DNA of 64,000 nt, taken from positions 682,001 through 746,000 of the forward strand of contig NZ_CP036267.1 in NCBI RefSeq assembly GCF_007744255.1, written 5' to 3'. The notes under the pieces were generated by a model. That model saw nothing but the letters and a program-made list of their open reading frames with translations, did no database searches and was not told the DNA's origin. This DNA comes from Thalassoglobus polymorphus. Its GTDB lineage: Bacteria > Planctomycetota > Planctomycetia > Planctomycetales > Planctomycetaceae. This document shows positions 1-8,841 of the stretch, piece after piece. A program made the translations under genes and the position numbers. The number at the start of each line of letters is the position of its first letter. Position 1 is the first letter of the stretch.

Positions 1-38
1 AAACCCGTTGACTGGAGAGGTTCCGGTCAGCGGGTTTA
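1..38 (-). terminator. Long hairpin, probable terminator downstream of the Gln-rich gene
   Basis: The first 38 bases fold into a stem of about 16 pairs (two or three G-T wobbles) with a short loop, beginning AAACCCG and ending CGGGTTT. It lies 67 bp past the stop of the minus-strand gene ending at 106. The T-tract for the minus strand would fall outside the window, so the terminator role is inferred from stem and position. It could equally serve a plus-strand gene ending to the left. Confidence 0.5.
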
Positions 39-105
39 ATAGTTAATAGGTCACAATTAATCTGAATTGTCAGACTGTCGCAGTCTCAATTCAATGAGGC
101 GACTG

Positions 106-1188
106 TTAGTTGCTCGACGTTGCATCTGGGGAGGCAGGGCGATTTGGACGTTGACCACGGGCGGGAACTACGGTTCCTCCTTGTGCCTGAGCTTCTGCAT
201 TCGTTCGAATGATCGCTCCCGGTGGAGTTTGGGGACGGGCTGAATTCTGAATCGCAGCTTTCGCCTGAGCTTGAGCACGTGCTTCGACTGACGAAAACGC
301 TTCCAGCATCTGCTCATTTTGATCGGCCTGAGCCAACAGGGCAGCGTTGCCTTCAGCTAATGCACGGTCACGCACAGATGCAATTTCCGCACGACGCTTA
401 CGAACAGCTGTATTGATTGAGGCATCCAGATCAGCCTGGCTGCGGAAGATGAGTCCGACACCATTTTGACGGCGAGCTTCGACGTCATTTCCTTGTTCTG
501 CGGCGGAAGCTTCAGTTGAATTTCGTGTCGACTGCGCAGCGGAGGCGGGAGCCGATGTTGCTGCGCTCAATCCTCCTGACAAGTTACTTTCTGCTGCGAC
601 TTGCTGTTTAAATGGGTTGTACTTCCCAAAGACCACGTCGAGATGTGTCATTTCCTGGGCGTTGACAATTACTGGAATCCCGGGTCGGTTGAGAGAGAGT
701 ACGGCAGCACCATCCGCTCTCATGTTTTGACGGGCTAAAAGACCTCCTGCAACACCCTTCCCAGCACCAGTCTCTGTGCGCATTTGGGTGTTTGTTTGAG
801 CTCCGACTCCCAGACCGAGCCCCAAATTGGAGTCCAACCGTAATTGAGTTCCGGTTTGCACCCGTTGTTGATTTTGAGCCTGAACTCGTTCTTGCGTTGC
901 TGCCTGAACTTGTTGTTGCAATTGAGTTTGCAATTGCTGCTGGACTTGAGTTTGAACCTGTTGCTGAACTTGTCCTTGAATCTGAGCCTGAACCTGCTGC
1001 TGCACTTGTGATTGGACTTGTGCCTGAACTTGCTGTTGAACTTGAGTACGTACTCGCTCAGTCACATTTGCAGCGACGCGGGCACTTTGATTTGCTTGTA
1101 ACCCCAACTGAGCTTCAGCCTGCGATCCAAGTGTCGCTGCCAGACCGAAGACTAAAATGAGTCCTGTTGTATGAGACATCTTCTTCAT
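106..1188 (-). CDS. Exported Gln-rich tetrapeptide-repeat protein, unknown function
   Basis: This 360-residue protein matches no family I recognise. The start at 1188 is chosen because GGAA lies about 7 bases upstream and a clear signal peptide follows (MKK, hydrophobic core, cut near SQAEA-Q). An ATG further upstream at 1380 would add 64 implausible residues. Residues about 46-111 are a tandem run of V-Q-x-Q tetrapeptides, probably a long helical or coiled-coil rod. Next come a Gly/Leu-rich link and an Ala-rich C-terminal half with a charged helical stretch (residues about 240-310). It is divergent from the TPR/barrel gene at 1420. A periplasmic or surface structural role is plausible but inferred only from composition. 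Confidence 0.75.
   Translation of the reverse strand: MKKMSHTTGLILVFGLAATLGSQAEAQLGLQANQSARVAANVTERVRTQVQQQVQAQVQSQVQQQVQAQIQGQVQQQVQTQVQQQLQTQLQQQVQAATQERVQAQNQQRVQTGTQLRLDSNLGLGLGVGAQTNTQMRTETGAGKGVAGGLLARQNMRADGAAVLSLNRPGIPVIVNAQEMTHLDVVFGKYNPFKQQVAAESNLSGGLSAATSAPASAAQSTRNSTEASAAEQGNDVEARRQNGVGLIFRSQADLDASINTAVRKRRAEIASVRDRALAEGNAALLAQADQNEQMLEAFSSVEARAQAQAKAAIQNSARPQTPPGAIIRTNAEAQAQGGTVVPARGQRPNRPASPDATSSN
856..1053 (-). repeat. 12-bp tandem coding repeat (V-Q-x-Q)
   Basis: Inside the Gln-rich gene, about sixteen consecutive 12-bp units encode four-residue blocks with Val, Leu or Ile first and Gln at positions two and four. Codons vary between units, so the array is old or selected at protein level rather than a fresh slippage product. 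Confidence 0.85.
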
Positions 1189-1419
1189 CAATTGAATTCC
1201 TTTTCTGATGATTTGAAAATTTCCGAAATTCAGACTTTCAGCCATTCTTGTCGCTTTTGGCGTATCTGGATGTCGCAGAAAGCTCGTATTGCCCAAACGA
1301 TTCGCTCTCTTTATCTTGATCGAAGACAGTATCAGAAGCGAGAAAACAGGAACAGATGAATTTAAACTGGGCTGAAACAAACGTTCTCTACCAATATTTC
1401 AGATCACTATGGAGCCAAG

Positions 1420-2823
1420 GTGGACCAGAGTCCCAACATCTGTTTGCCGCTCGCGTTACTGCTAATTGCAGGAACCCTGTGGTTGCCAACGCTGAATGCC
1501 AGTGAAAGTGGAGATCCGATTGAGGCATATCTCCTCAAACGTCTCGATGAAAATCCGTCTCATGCAGACAGTTGGAGGTTACTGGGGCGGGTCTACCAAA
1601 AACGCGGCGACATCGCCGGTGCCAAGCAGGCCTTTCAAAAGTCACTGGACAATGACCCGTATTCTGCAGCTGCTTTGTTCGACTATGGGCAGGTTATTGC
1701 CGATGAAGAAGGTCAACAGGCAGCATTTTCATATTTTCAGAAAGTTTACGAGATTGCCCCGGAAAGTGACTACGCAAAGCAATTACGCGAACTCGGTATC
1801 CCTGAACCACAACAATCCAGCGAAGCCATCAACGCGGTTTATGAAGTGCTTACACCGGAAGAAATCCTGCAAACCGACTATCAAATACAGCGATTCGATG
1901 AATCAGAAAATCTAGAGCGTCGAAATCGCGAGCTGAATCCAGTTGTTCAAACCGATGACGATCGATTCCGATTCTTCCTTGAAACGGGCGTGCTTTACAA
2001 CACGAATGTAACATTAGCCCCAATTAGCCGCCAACTTAGCAGCATTGATGCTAAAAGTTTCCAGGGCTTTCTAGCACCTGAAGCAGAGTGGATCGCCTAT
2101 CAGGGAGAAAAGTGGCGAACGGGGCCTTTGTTTCGGGGGTACTTTACACTCAATGAGGAAAACTTTAAGGCGTTCAATCTTTCGAGTTTTCAGCCAGGAG
2201 CATTCTTAGAAAGAGATCTGGAGTGGTGGGGCGCGACTCATATTCAACGATTTGAATATACACAGTCTCATGATTTTTTTGACGGTGAGAAGATTGGGCT
2301 AAGGCACTCTGCGACTGCGTCCATCACAACGATACTTCCAAGTCTCGATGCGTTGTACTGGTATGTCACACCGAGCTATTCGACTTTTGATGCACCAGTG
2401 GCAAATCCTTCACAAGACTCTCTGGATGGATTCGGCCTAACTTTCGGGATGAGCCGTTTCTTTCGCACGAGCCTGACATGGCTGCCAACATGGAGCCTTG
2501 GACCTGACTTGGAATGGATCAATACCGAAGGAGATAACTACCGATACTTTGGTGCCAAAGTTCACGCTGATGCCACGATCCGCCTGCGGGAGAATCTCGA
2601 CTTTATTCCTTCAGGAAATATCGGATTCCGAGCGTACCCGGATTACGCTAGTGGAGGCGACCGAGACGAATTGGCGTATCGACTCAGCTCACGTTTGCGG
2701 TATCGATGGTCCGACCACATTTCGACTTCGCTAGTCCTCAACTACGACCGCTTCGCCTCAGGCAATCCGAACTTCGATGCCGAACGATTTGAGACTGGCT
2801 TTGTCACGACCTTGTTATATTGA
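1420..2823 (+). CDS. Exported TPR protein with C-terminal outer-membrane beta-barrel-like domain
   Basis: The GTG start at 1420 has GGAG five bases upstream. Residues 8-27 form a signal peptide ending near LNASES. Residues about 30-130 are TPR units (the NPSHADSWRLLGRVYQKRGD and AKQAFQKSLDNDPYSAAALF motifs). From about residue 185 to the end the chain alternates aromatic and polar residues in beta-strand-like fashion, with motifs such as LETGVLYNTNVTL. It ends FVTTLLY, which resembles a terminal beta-signal for BAM insertion. This layout is like outer-membrane proteins with an N-terminal TPR and a barrel of 10-16 strands. The substrate is unknown. It is divergent from the Gln-rich gene across a 231-bp gap, so the two may share regulation. 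Confidence 0.8.
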   Translation: MDQSPNICLPLALLLIAGTLWLPTLNASESGDPIEAYLLKRLDENPSHADSWRLLGRVYQKRGDIAGAKQAFQKSLDNDPYSAAALFDYGQVIADEEGQQAAFSYFQKVYEIAPESDYAKQLRELGIPEPQQSSEAINAVYEVLTPEEILQTDYQIQRFDESENLERRNRELNPVVQTDDDRFRFFLETGVLYNTNVTLAPISRQLSSIDAKSFQGFLAPEAEWIAYQGEKWRTGPLFRGYFTLNEENFKAFNLSSFQPGAFLERDLEWWGATHIQRFEYTQSHDFFDGEKIGLRHSATASITTILPSLDALYWYVTPSYSTFDAPVANPSQDSLDGFGLTFGMSRFFRTSLTWLPTWSLGPDLEWINTEGDNYRYFGAKVHADATIRLRENLDFIPSGNIGFRAYPDYASGGDRDELAYRLSSRLRYRWSDHISTSLVLNYDRFASGNPNFDAERFETGFVTTLLY

Positions 2824-3172
2824 TAGCTGCAGGCCAAGCGACGAATCGAGTCCTGTCGTGTGGATGAAACTAATCGGCAGGCACAACGAGTCCATCATGC
2901 GTTTGGATATCTCTGACTTCAAGCACGTCAAGTAGACAACGCCTGTATCCCTCTGTCGTTTCAATAAACTTCGAATCATCTGCCGTTTGACCACTCGAAG
3001 AGGCGACGCTGGGTGGCCAACTCGCTTCGGTTTTGAAGGTCGATGTGGCCAAACTTCTGATTCGAAGTTTCATCCGGCGAGCCGATCAGAGCCCCGTCTC
3101 GGGGCGAGCTTGGTTGCGACATTGCCGACGCAAACTGTTACAATCGCGGCCCGCCTCCCATACCTGAGTCCG
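2824..3172. other. Intergenic region, no supported gene
   Basis: These 349 bp lie between the TPR/barrel gene and the GH-like gene. A minus-strand ORF of 67 codons (2870-3073) has a protein-like C-terminal half (ETTEGYRRCLLDVLEVRD), but no ribosome site or recognisable family. It may be a gene remnant; I do not call it. Confidence 0.4.
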
Positions 3173-4774
3173 ATGCTGGTGCCTCACATGATTCCCGAAA
3201 GATCCTTCTGGCTGATTGTCGCTTCGATCGTCGTCTTCTCCCGTTTCAGTCTCGGTGCAGAATACATTGGCGGGGCAAAGCAGCTCTTTATCGATGATCG
3301 CATTATTGATTCGCTCGGTGGTGCACAGCGTGTCTTCAAACAGGCGGTTAAAACGCAGCCGCTAGTTTCAGCGAGCACCGGCTGGGAGACGAAACGATCT
3401 CTCGCTTACCCGACTGTGCGGCGGGAGGCAATGAACTCCTGGAAAATGTGGTACCGTGCAGCAAGTCCGATGGGCGAACGGATCATCTGTTATGCGACTT
3501 CCACTGACGGCATCACTTGGACGAAACCAAATCTCGGGATTTACCCGCATCACGGCGGCAACAATAACATTGTTCTGATTGGTAAAGAAACGTTTTTAGA
3601 TACGCCCAGTATCTTTCGTGAAGACGACGGATACTACCTATATTGCATTGAGGGTGATGTTCGCTATGTCGTGTACCATTCGTCAGATGGAATTCACGAT
3701 TGGAAGCGGGCTCCTCGTGGACTGCACGCTGACCACGCCCGCATCATTCAGTCAGGCACGAACGCTCCAGCGCCGCACAATTTTGATATTTGTCTCGCAG
3801 TGTTTGATCCGTACCGCGATGACTACATCTTCCATTTCAAGGTCGCCCACCGGGAACAGTTATTCGGTCCGAACGACTGGCAGCGGAAGTTCTGTCAGCA
3901 TCGGTACTCCGGCAGCCTCGCCACCATCCAGGACATGCCTTTTCCACGAGTGACTCCCCGCCATGAACTTGCAGATAGAGAGGATGAATCTGTCGAACCG
4001 GGAACACTGCGGGCGGAGAACTATGGTCTGGGAATGTATCCGCAGGAAGACGGCAGTGTGATTGGCTTCAGTTGGCTGTTCAGCATTGACGGCCATAACG
4101 GTCCTGTCAGCAAGGGCGGAGACGGGACAAGTGACGGCTTCTGGCACTACGGCCCCGTCAACGTCATGCTCGTTTACACACGAGATATCAACGGGCCATG
4201 GCAAAGGCCGACCAGAACACCCATCTTGCCTCGCGGCCCGGTCGGTTCATGGGATTCAGGGATGGTCCATACAGCAAACGCCCCGACAGAAGTACCCAAA
4301 GCTGAAACCGCCGGCGCCGCCACAGACGAAATCTGGTTGCACTATGTAGGCGCCAATCATGTTCACAATCGTAATCCTTCCGAAGGAGAGCGGGATCACC
4401 AAATCGGGATCGCGAAATGGCGGATGGATGGATTTGCCGCACTGGAAGACACGGACGGAACGGAAGACACCGTCATTACCAAAGCAGTCGTTTACCGTGG
4501 CAACCAGCTCACGCTGAATGCCGATGTCAAAGCGAATGGCTACATCCGTGTGAAGCTTATTCGGGTGGGTGATGGCACTGACCTTAAAGGCTGGTCGGAT
4601 GCCGTGAGCGGCAACCGACAGAATCATGTAGTTCGGTGGAATGGCGAAGATCACATCGGAAACAGCGAGGGCGAAGAAGTGGTCCTTGAAATCAGAATCA
4701 AAAACGCAGCCCTGTATTCACTCAATTTCACCACCGACGCTGCACCGCCAGATCGCGACGAGAGCAAACGCTGA
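3173..4774 (+). CDS. Exported GH32/43-like five-bladed propeller protein
   Basis: The protein has 533 residues if started at 3173; the ATG at 3188 is an alternative. Both sit just before a hydrophobic signal sequence ending FSLGAEY. The motif KQLFIDDRIID followed by repeated blade signatures (WKMWYRA, YATSTDGITWTKPNLG, YCIEGDVRYVVYHSSDGIHDW) is typical of the large planctomycete family of GH-like propellers often annotated as glycosyl hydrolase family 32-like proteins. A C-terminal beta-sandwich-like part (residues about 420-525) follows. Probable role: periplasmic or extracellular carbohydrate binding or cleavage. Catalytic residues cannot be assigned by eye. The upstream in-frame extension to 2987 lacks protein character and was rejected. 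Confidence 0.78.
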   Translation: MLVPHMIPERSFWLIVASIVVFSRFSLGAEYIGGAKQLFIDDRIIDSLGGAQRVFKQAVKTQPLVSASTGWETKRSLAYPTVRREAMNSWKMWYRAASPMGERIICYATSTDGITWTKPNLGIYPHHGGNNNIVLIGKETFLDTPSIFREDDGYYLYCIEGDVRYVVYHSSDGIHDWKRAPRGLHADHARIIQSGTNAPAPHNFDICLAVFDPYRDDYIFHFKVAHREQLFGPNDWQRKFCQHRYSGSLATIQDMPFPRVTPRHELADREDESVEPGTLRAENYGLGMYPQEDGSVIGFSWLFSIDGHNGPVSKGGDGTSDGFWHYGPVNVMLVYTRDINGPWQRPTRTPILPRGPVGSWDSGMVHTANAPTEVPKAETAGAATDEIWLHYVGANHVHNRNPSEGERDHQIGIAKWRMDGFAALEDTDGTEDTVITKAVVYRGNQLTLNADVKANGYIRVKLIRVGDGTDLKGWSDAVSGNRQNHVVRWNGEDHIGNSEGEEVVLEIRIKNAALYSLNFTTDAAPPDRDESKR

Positions 4775-4972
4775 AGCCAATCTGCTACAGAGAGATTCAA
4801 AGACCACTGGCAAGCGATGCCAGTCTTCGATACCCCAGACCGATTGATTTGTGCGGACCTGTAACGGGAGTCAGGACTCCAATCGACCGATTAGGGAGGG
4901 CGAAGGGCGTTGGCAGGAGTTTGAATAGCATCCTGCGATCACTTGCCACAATGGCAAATGTGCTCGGTTCCT

Positions 4973-5157
4973 TAGAGCATCTTTCGAATTGGTTTTCAGG
5001 GTCTGCCTCGTGGCGAACAGCAATTTCATTGGAACCGGTCCTGAAACGTGCAATTGCCCTCTCAAACGTTGAGGAAAGTGGCTATTCCAGAGGTTTTCGG
5101 ACTGGTTCTAACGAAACGCGTTCTTCACGGGCATGCGGTAGAGCAAACTGCTCTAAC
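4973..5157 (+). repeat. Dispersed ~184-bp repeat, full copy 1
   Basis: A near-complete copy of a family that recurs at 20814-20996 and, inverted, at 57997-58180. It begins TTAGAGCATC (from 4972) and ends TGCTCTAA, giving short terminal inverted repeats. An inner core starts GGAACCGGTCCTGAAAC and ends TTTTCGGACTGGTTCTAA, itself an imperfect inverted repeat. It is intergenic and encodes no plausible protein. The form is MITE-like or REP-like. Confidence 0.85.
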
Positions 5158-5194
5158 ACTGGTATCGCACTGGGGGGCTGGGCAACATACTCAC

Positions 5195-5225
5195 GACGGG
5201 TGACGGGTGACGGGTGACGGGTGAC
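5195..5225. repeat. 7-bp microsatellite (GACGGGT)
   Basis: Four perfect tandem heptamers plus three bases lie between repeat copy 1 and the end of the Tad operon. The array may be length-variable. No spacer structure is present, so it is not CRISPR. Confidence 0.9.
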
Positions 5226-5355
5226 AGTCTGCCTTTTTAGACTTTCGAACCCTGGAAAGGTCTCAAACAGGTTGCCTCGATAGCACATAGCACACTGCAA
5301 AAAAGTGCCGAACAATATTGGGGGCTCTCCTGCTGGCTTTCACTGCGGGGTGGCC

Positions 5356-5991
5356 TCAAGGGCAAGAATCTGAGTAAGTTGCGACATGCACAATTCTGGG
5401 CTGTCCGTTGAAATAGGCCGCGACCGCACTTGCCTGAATCGAATACGGCCCGACGTTGATTCCGAAGAGGTCCGCCCAGGCGCTATTGATTGTCGCAGTT
5501 TTTTGAACTCGTATTGCGTGAGCTTGACCGACACCAGGCGAGGTGTTTGAACAAAAAATGAACTCATCATTTCCATCAACAGAGACTGTGCCAAGAATTA
5601 ATTCCCCAGCGAGGTCATCATTATCATTGGCATCTCCACCGCCGATATTTTCGTTCCGCAAAAGTATGACTGGCGTTGCATCATACGGATTCATAGCATC
5701 TTGACCAACGATTAAGTTGGCAGCACCTGTCGTCAGCGAATCGTCTCGTGTGGATGCCCGCCCGACGGCGGAATTCGCGCCCGTCCCCCAAGTCTGCACA
5801 CCACTTAATGCGGCAGCCTCTATGGCGTTTTCAAGTTCCACTCGGCCTGTCCATAGTCGTGTGGTGTCTACCATCACACCGAACATGACGATCAATACGG
5901 GCAGCAAACCAATGAACCAGAGGACTGCAACTCCACTACGATCTTTGATGTCAGAGACAAACAGGTCGCCGCTTCTAATGCATTTTCTCAT
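5356..5991 (-). CDS. TadG-like pilus-assembly/pseudopilin protein
   Basis: This 211-residue protein carries a Tad-like N-terminus: a charged start, then GVAVLWFIGLLPVLIVMFGV (residues about 19-38), then a helix RLWTGRVELENAIEAAALSGVQ with the Ala-rich pattern typical of TadG/TadE-type proteins. The start at 5991 has AGGAAG seven bases upstream. It lies 45 bp after the TadE-propeller gene on the same strand, so the two are probably co-transcribed. Known TadG proteins can carry a C-terminal vWA-like domain; here only a short beta-rich tail remains. The likely location is the inner membrane facing the periplasm, as part of a Flp/Tad secretion or pilus apparatus. No TadA, B, C or prepilin peptidase genes lie in the window. 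Confidence 0.75.
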   Translation of the reverse strand: MRKCIRSGDLFVSDIKDRSGVAVLWFIGLLPVLIVMFGVMVDTTRLWTGRVELENAIEAAALSGVQTWGTGANSAVGRASTRDDSLTTGAANLIVGQDAMNPYDATPVILLRNENIGGGDANDNDDLAGELILGTVSVDGNDEFIFCSNTSPGVGQAHAIRVQKTATINSAWADLFGINVGPYSIQASAVAAYFNGQPRIVHVATYSDSCP

Positions 5992-6036
5992 ATGTGCTTC
6001 CTAGGGGAGAGCGTCACTTTCAACCCGCAATTGGAA

Positions 6037-7695
6037 TTATTCATCTGCTTGAGGACCATAACTCACATCCAGCAGAGTTCCCAATGGAGTCGGAGGTGTT
6101 TGAATTTCCCAACTTGCTCCACCATTAATTGTCTTCAAAATGTAAGGTGCGACAAGTGGAGCACTGAGATTGTTTGTGCCAACGGCGTAGCCGGTATTCG
6201 CATCAATGAAATCAACGGAATTCAAAGTTCCTACTGATACTGGGTGCGTCTGCCGAGCCCAGGTTGCACCTCCATCCGATGTCGAAAGAATTAAGGTGAC
6301 AGTATTCAGGCCTGAAACCTCTTGACCGACAGCCCAACCGTTCATGGCATCAACAAAATCAACTGAAAGCAGTGATCCCGCGAGAATTGGCGATGGTAAT
6401 GCAGGTAGCGGCTGTGAGACCCAGGCTCCAACACCTACTCCACCAGTTGTGGTTTTAATAATCGTTGGAACAGCTCCATCAGACCCAACTGCCCAACCTG
6501 TAGTTGTGTCTATAAAGTCGACATCATTCAGAACACCAACTACTCCTACAGGTGAAACATCAGTGAAGCTTCCTGCTCCGTCTGCGGATGAAAGAACGTA
6601 CGCATTCCCAGCGTTGGTACCAACAAACCATCCATTACTTGAATCAACAAAATCGACAGCATTCAGAACACCACCAGCTGCACCAACGTTGTTACGCGTA
6701 TCCCACATGTCTCCGCCAGTTGTTGTTCTCATCACGAGCGGGAATAATGATCCGACTTCCGACCCGATCGCAAACCCGACCATTGAATCAAGGAAATCAA
6801 CATCGACAAGAGCTCCATCATCAGGAAATGTTTGAAGCGTCCAGCTTGCTCCGCCGTCTATCGTTCTGACAACGACTGGCAAGACATCCGGCATTAACGG
6901 ATCACCGAATTCTCCAGTACCGACTGCCCAGCCATTCATGTTATCAACAAAATCAACAGCAGAATGAGTGCCGGTGTATGTTCCGGGAGTTGTCTGCTCC
7001 GACCAGGCGGGACCTGCTGAGATTTCGTTAAGAATTGCGGGACGGATGTTTAGAGAATCGCTCGCATCAGTGCCGACTGACCAGACAAATCCCGACGGAA
7101 TCGCTGGCCGCTCATATCGAAAAACCGTCGAGTGTGAAATCGTTACGTCAGACAGATCTAAACCAAACGTTGCGAGCAAATTCGGTACATTGCCAGAAAA
7201 GGGAACACAAACGGTCACTCGAACGTGTTCATTTGTTAAAGGTAATCCTCCTCCTTGTGGCTCACAAACGCAGCCCGCCGGAGCCACAGCAGGATAGACC
7301 TGCACGGTATTCATGACTCCCGCGACATTGTGTTCCATGATGACCTGACATGATTCGCTTAAGCTGCCGTTGGCAAGTAGCTCATCGACTCGTTCTTTCA
7401 AAGACTCTCCAAATGGAGGTCCCGGCATCGCTGACTCATCATTGAAATTTTCCAGCCACGGATTCTCTGCCGATGTTCGACTTGATTCAGCAGCGAGCTT
7501 GACCCCGACTCGACTGGCGAACGAGACCTGCTGACTCACCTGAAAGAGAATCCCGAACTCGATAATTGCGAGCAGGCAGATGAACAAGATGGGCAAGACG
7601 AGTATCGTCTCTAAAACCACAACTCCTCTGCGTAGGCGAGAATGATACACAGATGGAAATTGGGAGTGATTGATAGTCGCGCTCTGGGAAATCAC
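6037..7695 (-). CDS. TadE pseudopilin fused to Ycf48-like beta-propeller
   Basis: A 552-residue protein starting with GTG at 7695. Residues 22-29 (RRGVVVLE) and the following hydrophobic helix to about residue 52 match a TadE prepilin-like N-terminus: Gly at the cleavage site, then Glu at +5. A TadE-type periplasmic region reaches about residue 200. From about residue 205 to the end there are six clear repeats of the type VDF(V/I)D..NGWAVG, plus a diverged first blade (FVWSVGTD) and a cut-off last one. This is the signature of photosystem II assembly factor Ycf48/BNR-type propellers. No photosynthesis gene is nearby. The first gene of a two-gene operon with the TadG-like protein; the propeller probably displays a binding surface on a pilus or Tad complex. 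The fusion is read directly; the role is inferred. Confidence 0.82.
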   Translation of the reverse strand: MISQSATINHSQFPSVYHSRLRRGVVVLETILVLPILFICLLAIIEFGILFQVSQQVSFASRVGVKLAAESSRTSAENPWLENFNDESAMPGPPFGESLKERVDELLANGSLSESCQVIMEHNVAGVMNTVQVYPAVAPAGCVCEPQGGGLPLTNEHVRVTVCVPFSGNVPNLLATFGLDLSDVTISHSTVFRYERPAIPSGFVWSVGTDASDSLNIRPAILNEISAGPAWSEQTTPGTYTGTHSAVDFVDNMNGWAVGTGEFGDPLMPDVLPVVVRTIDGGASWTLQTFPDDGALVDVDFLDSMVGFAIGSEVGSLFPLVMRTTTGGDMWDTRNNVGAAGGVLNAVDFVDSSNGWFVGTNAGNAYVLSSADGAGSFTDVSPVGVVGVLNDVDFIDTTTGWAVGSDGAVPTIIKTTTGGVGVGAWVSQPLPALPSPILAGSLLSVDFVDAMNGWAVGQEVSGLNTVTLILSTSDGGATWARQTHPVSVGTLNSVDFIDANTGYAVGTNNLSAPLVAPYILKTINGGASWEIQTPPTPLGTLLDVSYGPQADE

Positions 7696-7812
7696 AATAA
7701 TTCACACACCGACAAAGAAGGACAGATATCAGAAAACTCTAACCCGCTCGCATTGACCGGTATTAATGCGATTGTTACCGAATCGCAATGACGAATCAAG
7801 AGAAACTTAATA

Positions 7813-7895
7813 CTAGAACCAGTTCGAAAACCTTTGGAATAGCCGCTTTCCTCATTGTTTGAGAGAGCAATTTCAAGTTTTAGGATCAGTTCTGG
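7813..7895 (-). repeat. Dispersed repeat, core only (inverted)
   Basis: The inner core of the ~184-bp family in inverse orientation, running from TAGAACCAGTTCGAAAACC to TTAGGATCAGTTCT. The outer arms are missing. It lies upstream of the TadE-propeller gene. Confidence 0.8.
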
Positions 7896-7908
7896 AGTAA
7901 TTTCAATA

Positions 7909-7941
7909 CTGAAGTTCCCCACTATCCGTGGGGAACTTCAG
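7909..7941. repeat. Perfect hairpin with 9-base loop, copy 1
   Basis: A 12-bp perfect stem (CTGAAGTTCCCC / GGGGAACTTCAG) with loop ACTATCCGT, placed 9 bp after the stop side of the DUF3592 gene. The same stem and identical loop recur at 12609-12641. It could act as a minus-strand terminator, though no T-tract follows. The shared loop suggests a dispersed palindromic unit. Confidence 0.8.
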
Positions 7942-7949
7942 TCGCTACG

Positions 7950-8531
7950 TCACTGCCTTGAAGTACGTTTTGATTTTGGCTTCTTCTCGGGGGGGTGAGT
8001 TTTCACCGCCCATTTGTATTCATCTCTGAGGATGTACAAGCTCACGGGCGCAAGTATCAACACAATGAGGGTAATGTAGAAGAAGAAAGTCTCTTTCGAG
8101 GTTTTCCCGGGGGTTAAAGCAGCGTCTGCAGGATTCGAAGGATTGTAGTAAACTGTCACTGCCATCGGGTTTCTGACATCGTTAGTTCTCTTGAAACCGT
8201 AGCCCTTTCCAGCTGCTGTTCGGTACTCGGCACGATTGACATTAATTTTCTCTGCCTCAAAAAGCTTGCCATCGACTTCATAGCTGTAACGCACGGAAAC
8301 AGTCTGTACTTTTTTTAATCCTTGACGTTTCACGAAAGTGTTCGATTTTGTGACCTCCACAGACGTGAGAAATCCGGGAACGCTGGGCCATGACTCCGAG
8401 GCTGTAGCCCGATAATGCCACCAGGAAGTCATAACTAACAAAAAGGGTGCGGCGACAGCACATGTCCATCCCAAGATTGTTATCGCCCAATAATTCAGAG
8501 GTGCAAGTTCGGCTCCAGGGTCATCATGCAT
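7950..8531 (-). CDS. DUF3592-type membrane protein
   Basis: 193 residues from the ATG at 8531, chosen because GGGAAAG lies about seven bases upstream; the earlier in-frame start at 8612 has no such site. Two membrane segments flank a soluble part: residues about 13-38 (ITILGWTCAVAAPFLLVMTS) and about 147-168 (FFYITLIVLILAPVSLYIL). Between them is the DUF3592 pattern: WPSVPGFLTSVEV, then VSVRYSYEVDGKLFEAEKI and MAVTVYYNPSNPADAALTPG. The family is of unknown function and widespread in bacteria. The C-terminus is Lys-rich. It is followed by a hairpin and a repeat core. Confidence 0.8.
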   Translation of the reverse strand: MHDDPGAELAPLNYWAITILGWTCAVAAPFLLVMTSWWHYRATASESWPSVPGFLTSVEVTKSNTFVKRQGLKKVQTVSVRYSYEVDGKLFEAEKINVNRAEYRTAAGKGYGFKRTNDVRNPMAVTVYYNPSNPADAALTPGKTSKETFFFYITLIVLILAPVSLYILRDEYKWAVKTHPPEKKPKSKRTSRQ

Positions 8532-8841
8532 TGATACTTTCCCTATTTCTACGAAATTGCTTGATGATGAACACCATGGCACCAATTTCAGAAAAGTCTC
8601 CCTGTCATTCATCAGGATGGAATGAGGATATCAAATGCTGTGGTCATCCACAAATATTGTCGATTCAGTCGCTACCCTACTTCGTTACTGGATGAGTACA
8701 AACGACATGACAAAACCAGTAGTGGGTTCCCCCGAAAGAAACAAGACGCCCCGCCAGCAAATCAAAGATCAACAAAGCCCCCCCCCGGACAAATCCAAAC
8801 CGCACGAAAAATCAAACAAACCCAAAACGGTTAACGGCGTT
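8532..8841. other. Intergenic stretch without a gene
   Basis: No convincing gene. It contains a run of nine C near 8780 and A/C-rich low-complexity sequence. The short ORFs here overlap each other and lack ribosome sites. Confidence 0.5.

Noticed and set aside
792-1160. Plus-strand ORF of 122 codons over the Gln-rich gene
   Set aside because: It is the antisense of the V-Q-x-Q array; the Glu/Leu-rich translation simply mirrors the repeat, and it has no ribosome site.
5195-5225. Short tandem repeat as a possible CRISPR array
   Set aside because: Seven-base units are directly adjacent with no spacers, and no cas gene is present.
8772-8785. Run of nine C as a phase-variable tract
   Set aside because: It is not in a gene or obvious promoter, so slippage would have no visible consequence.
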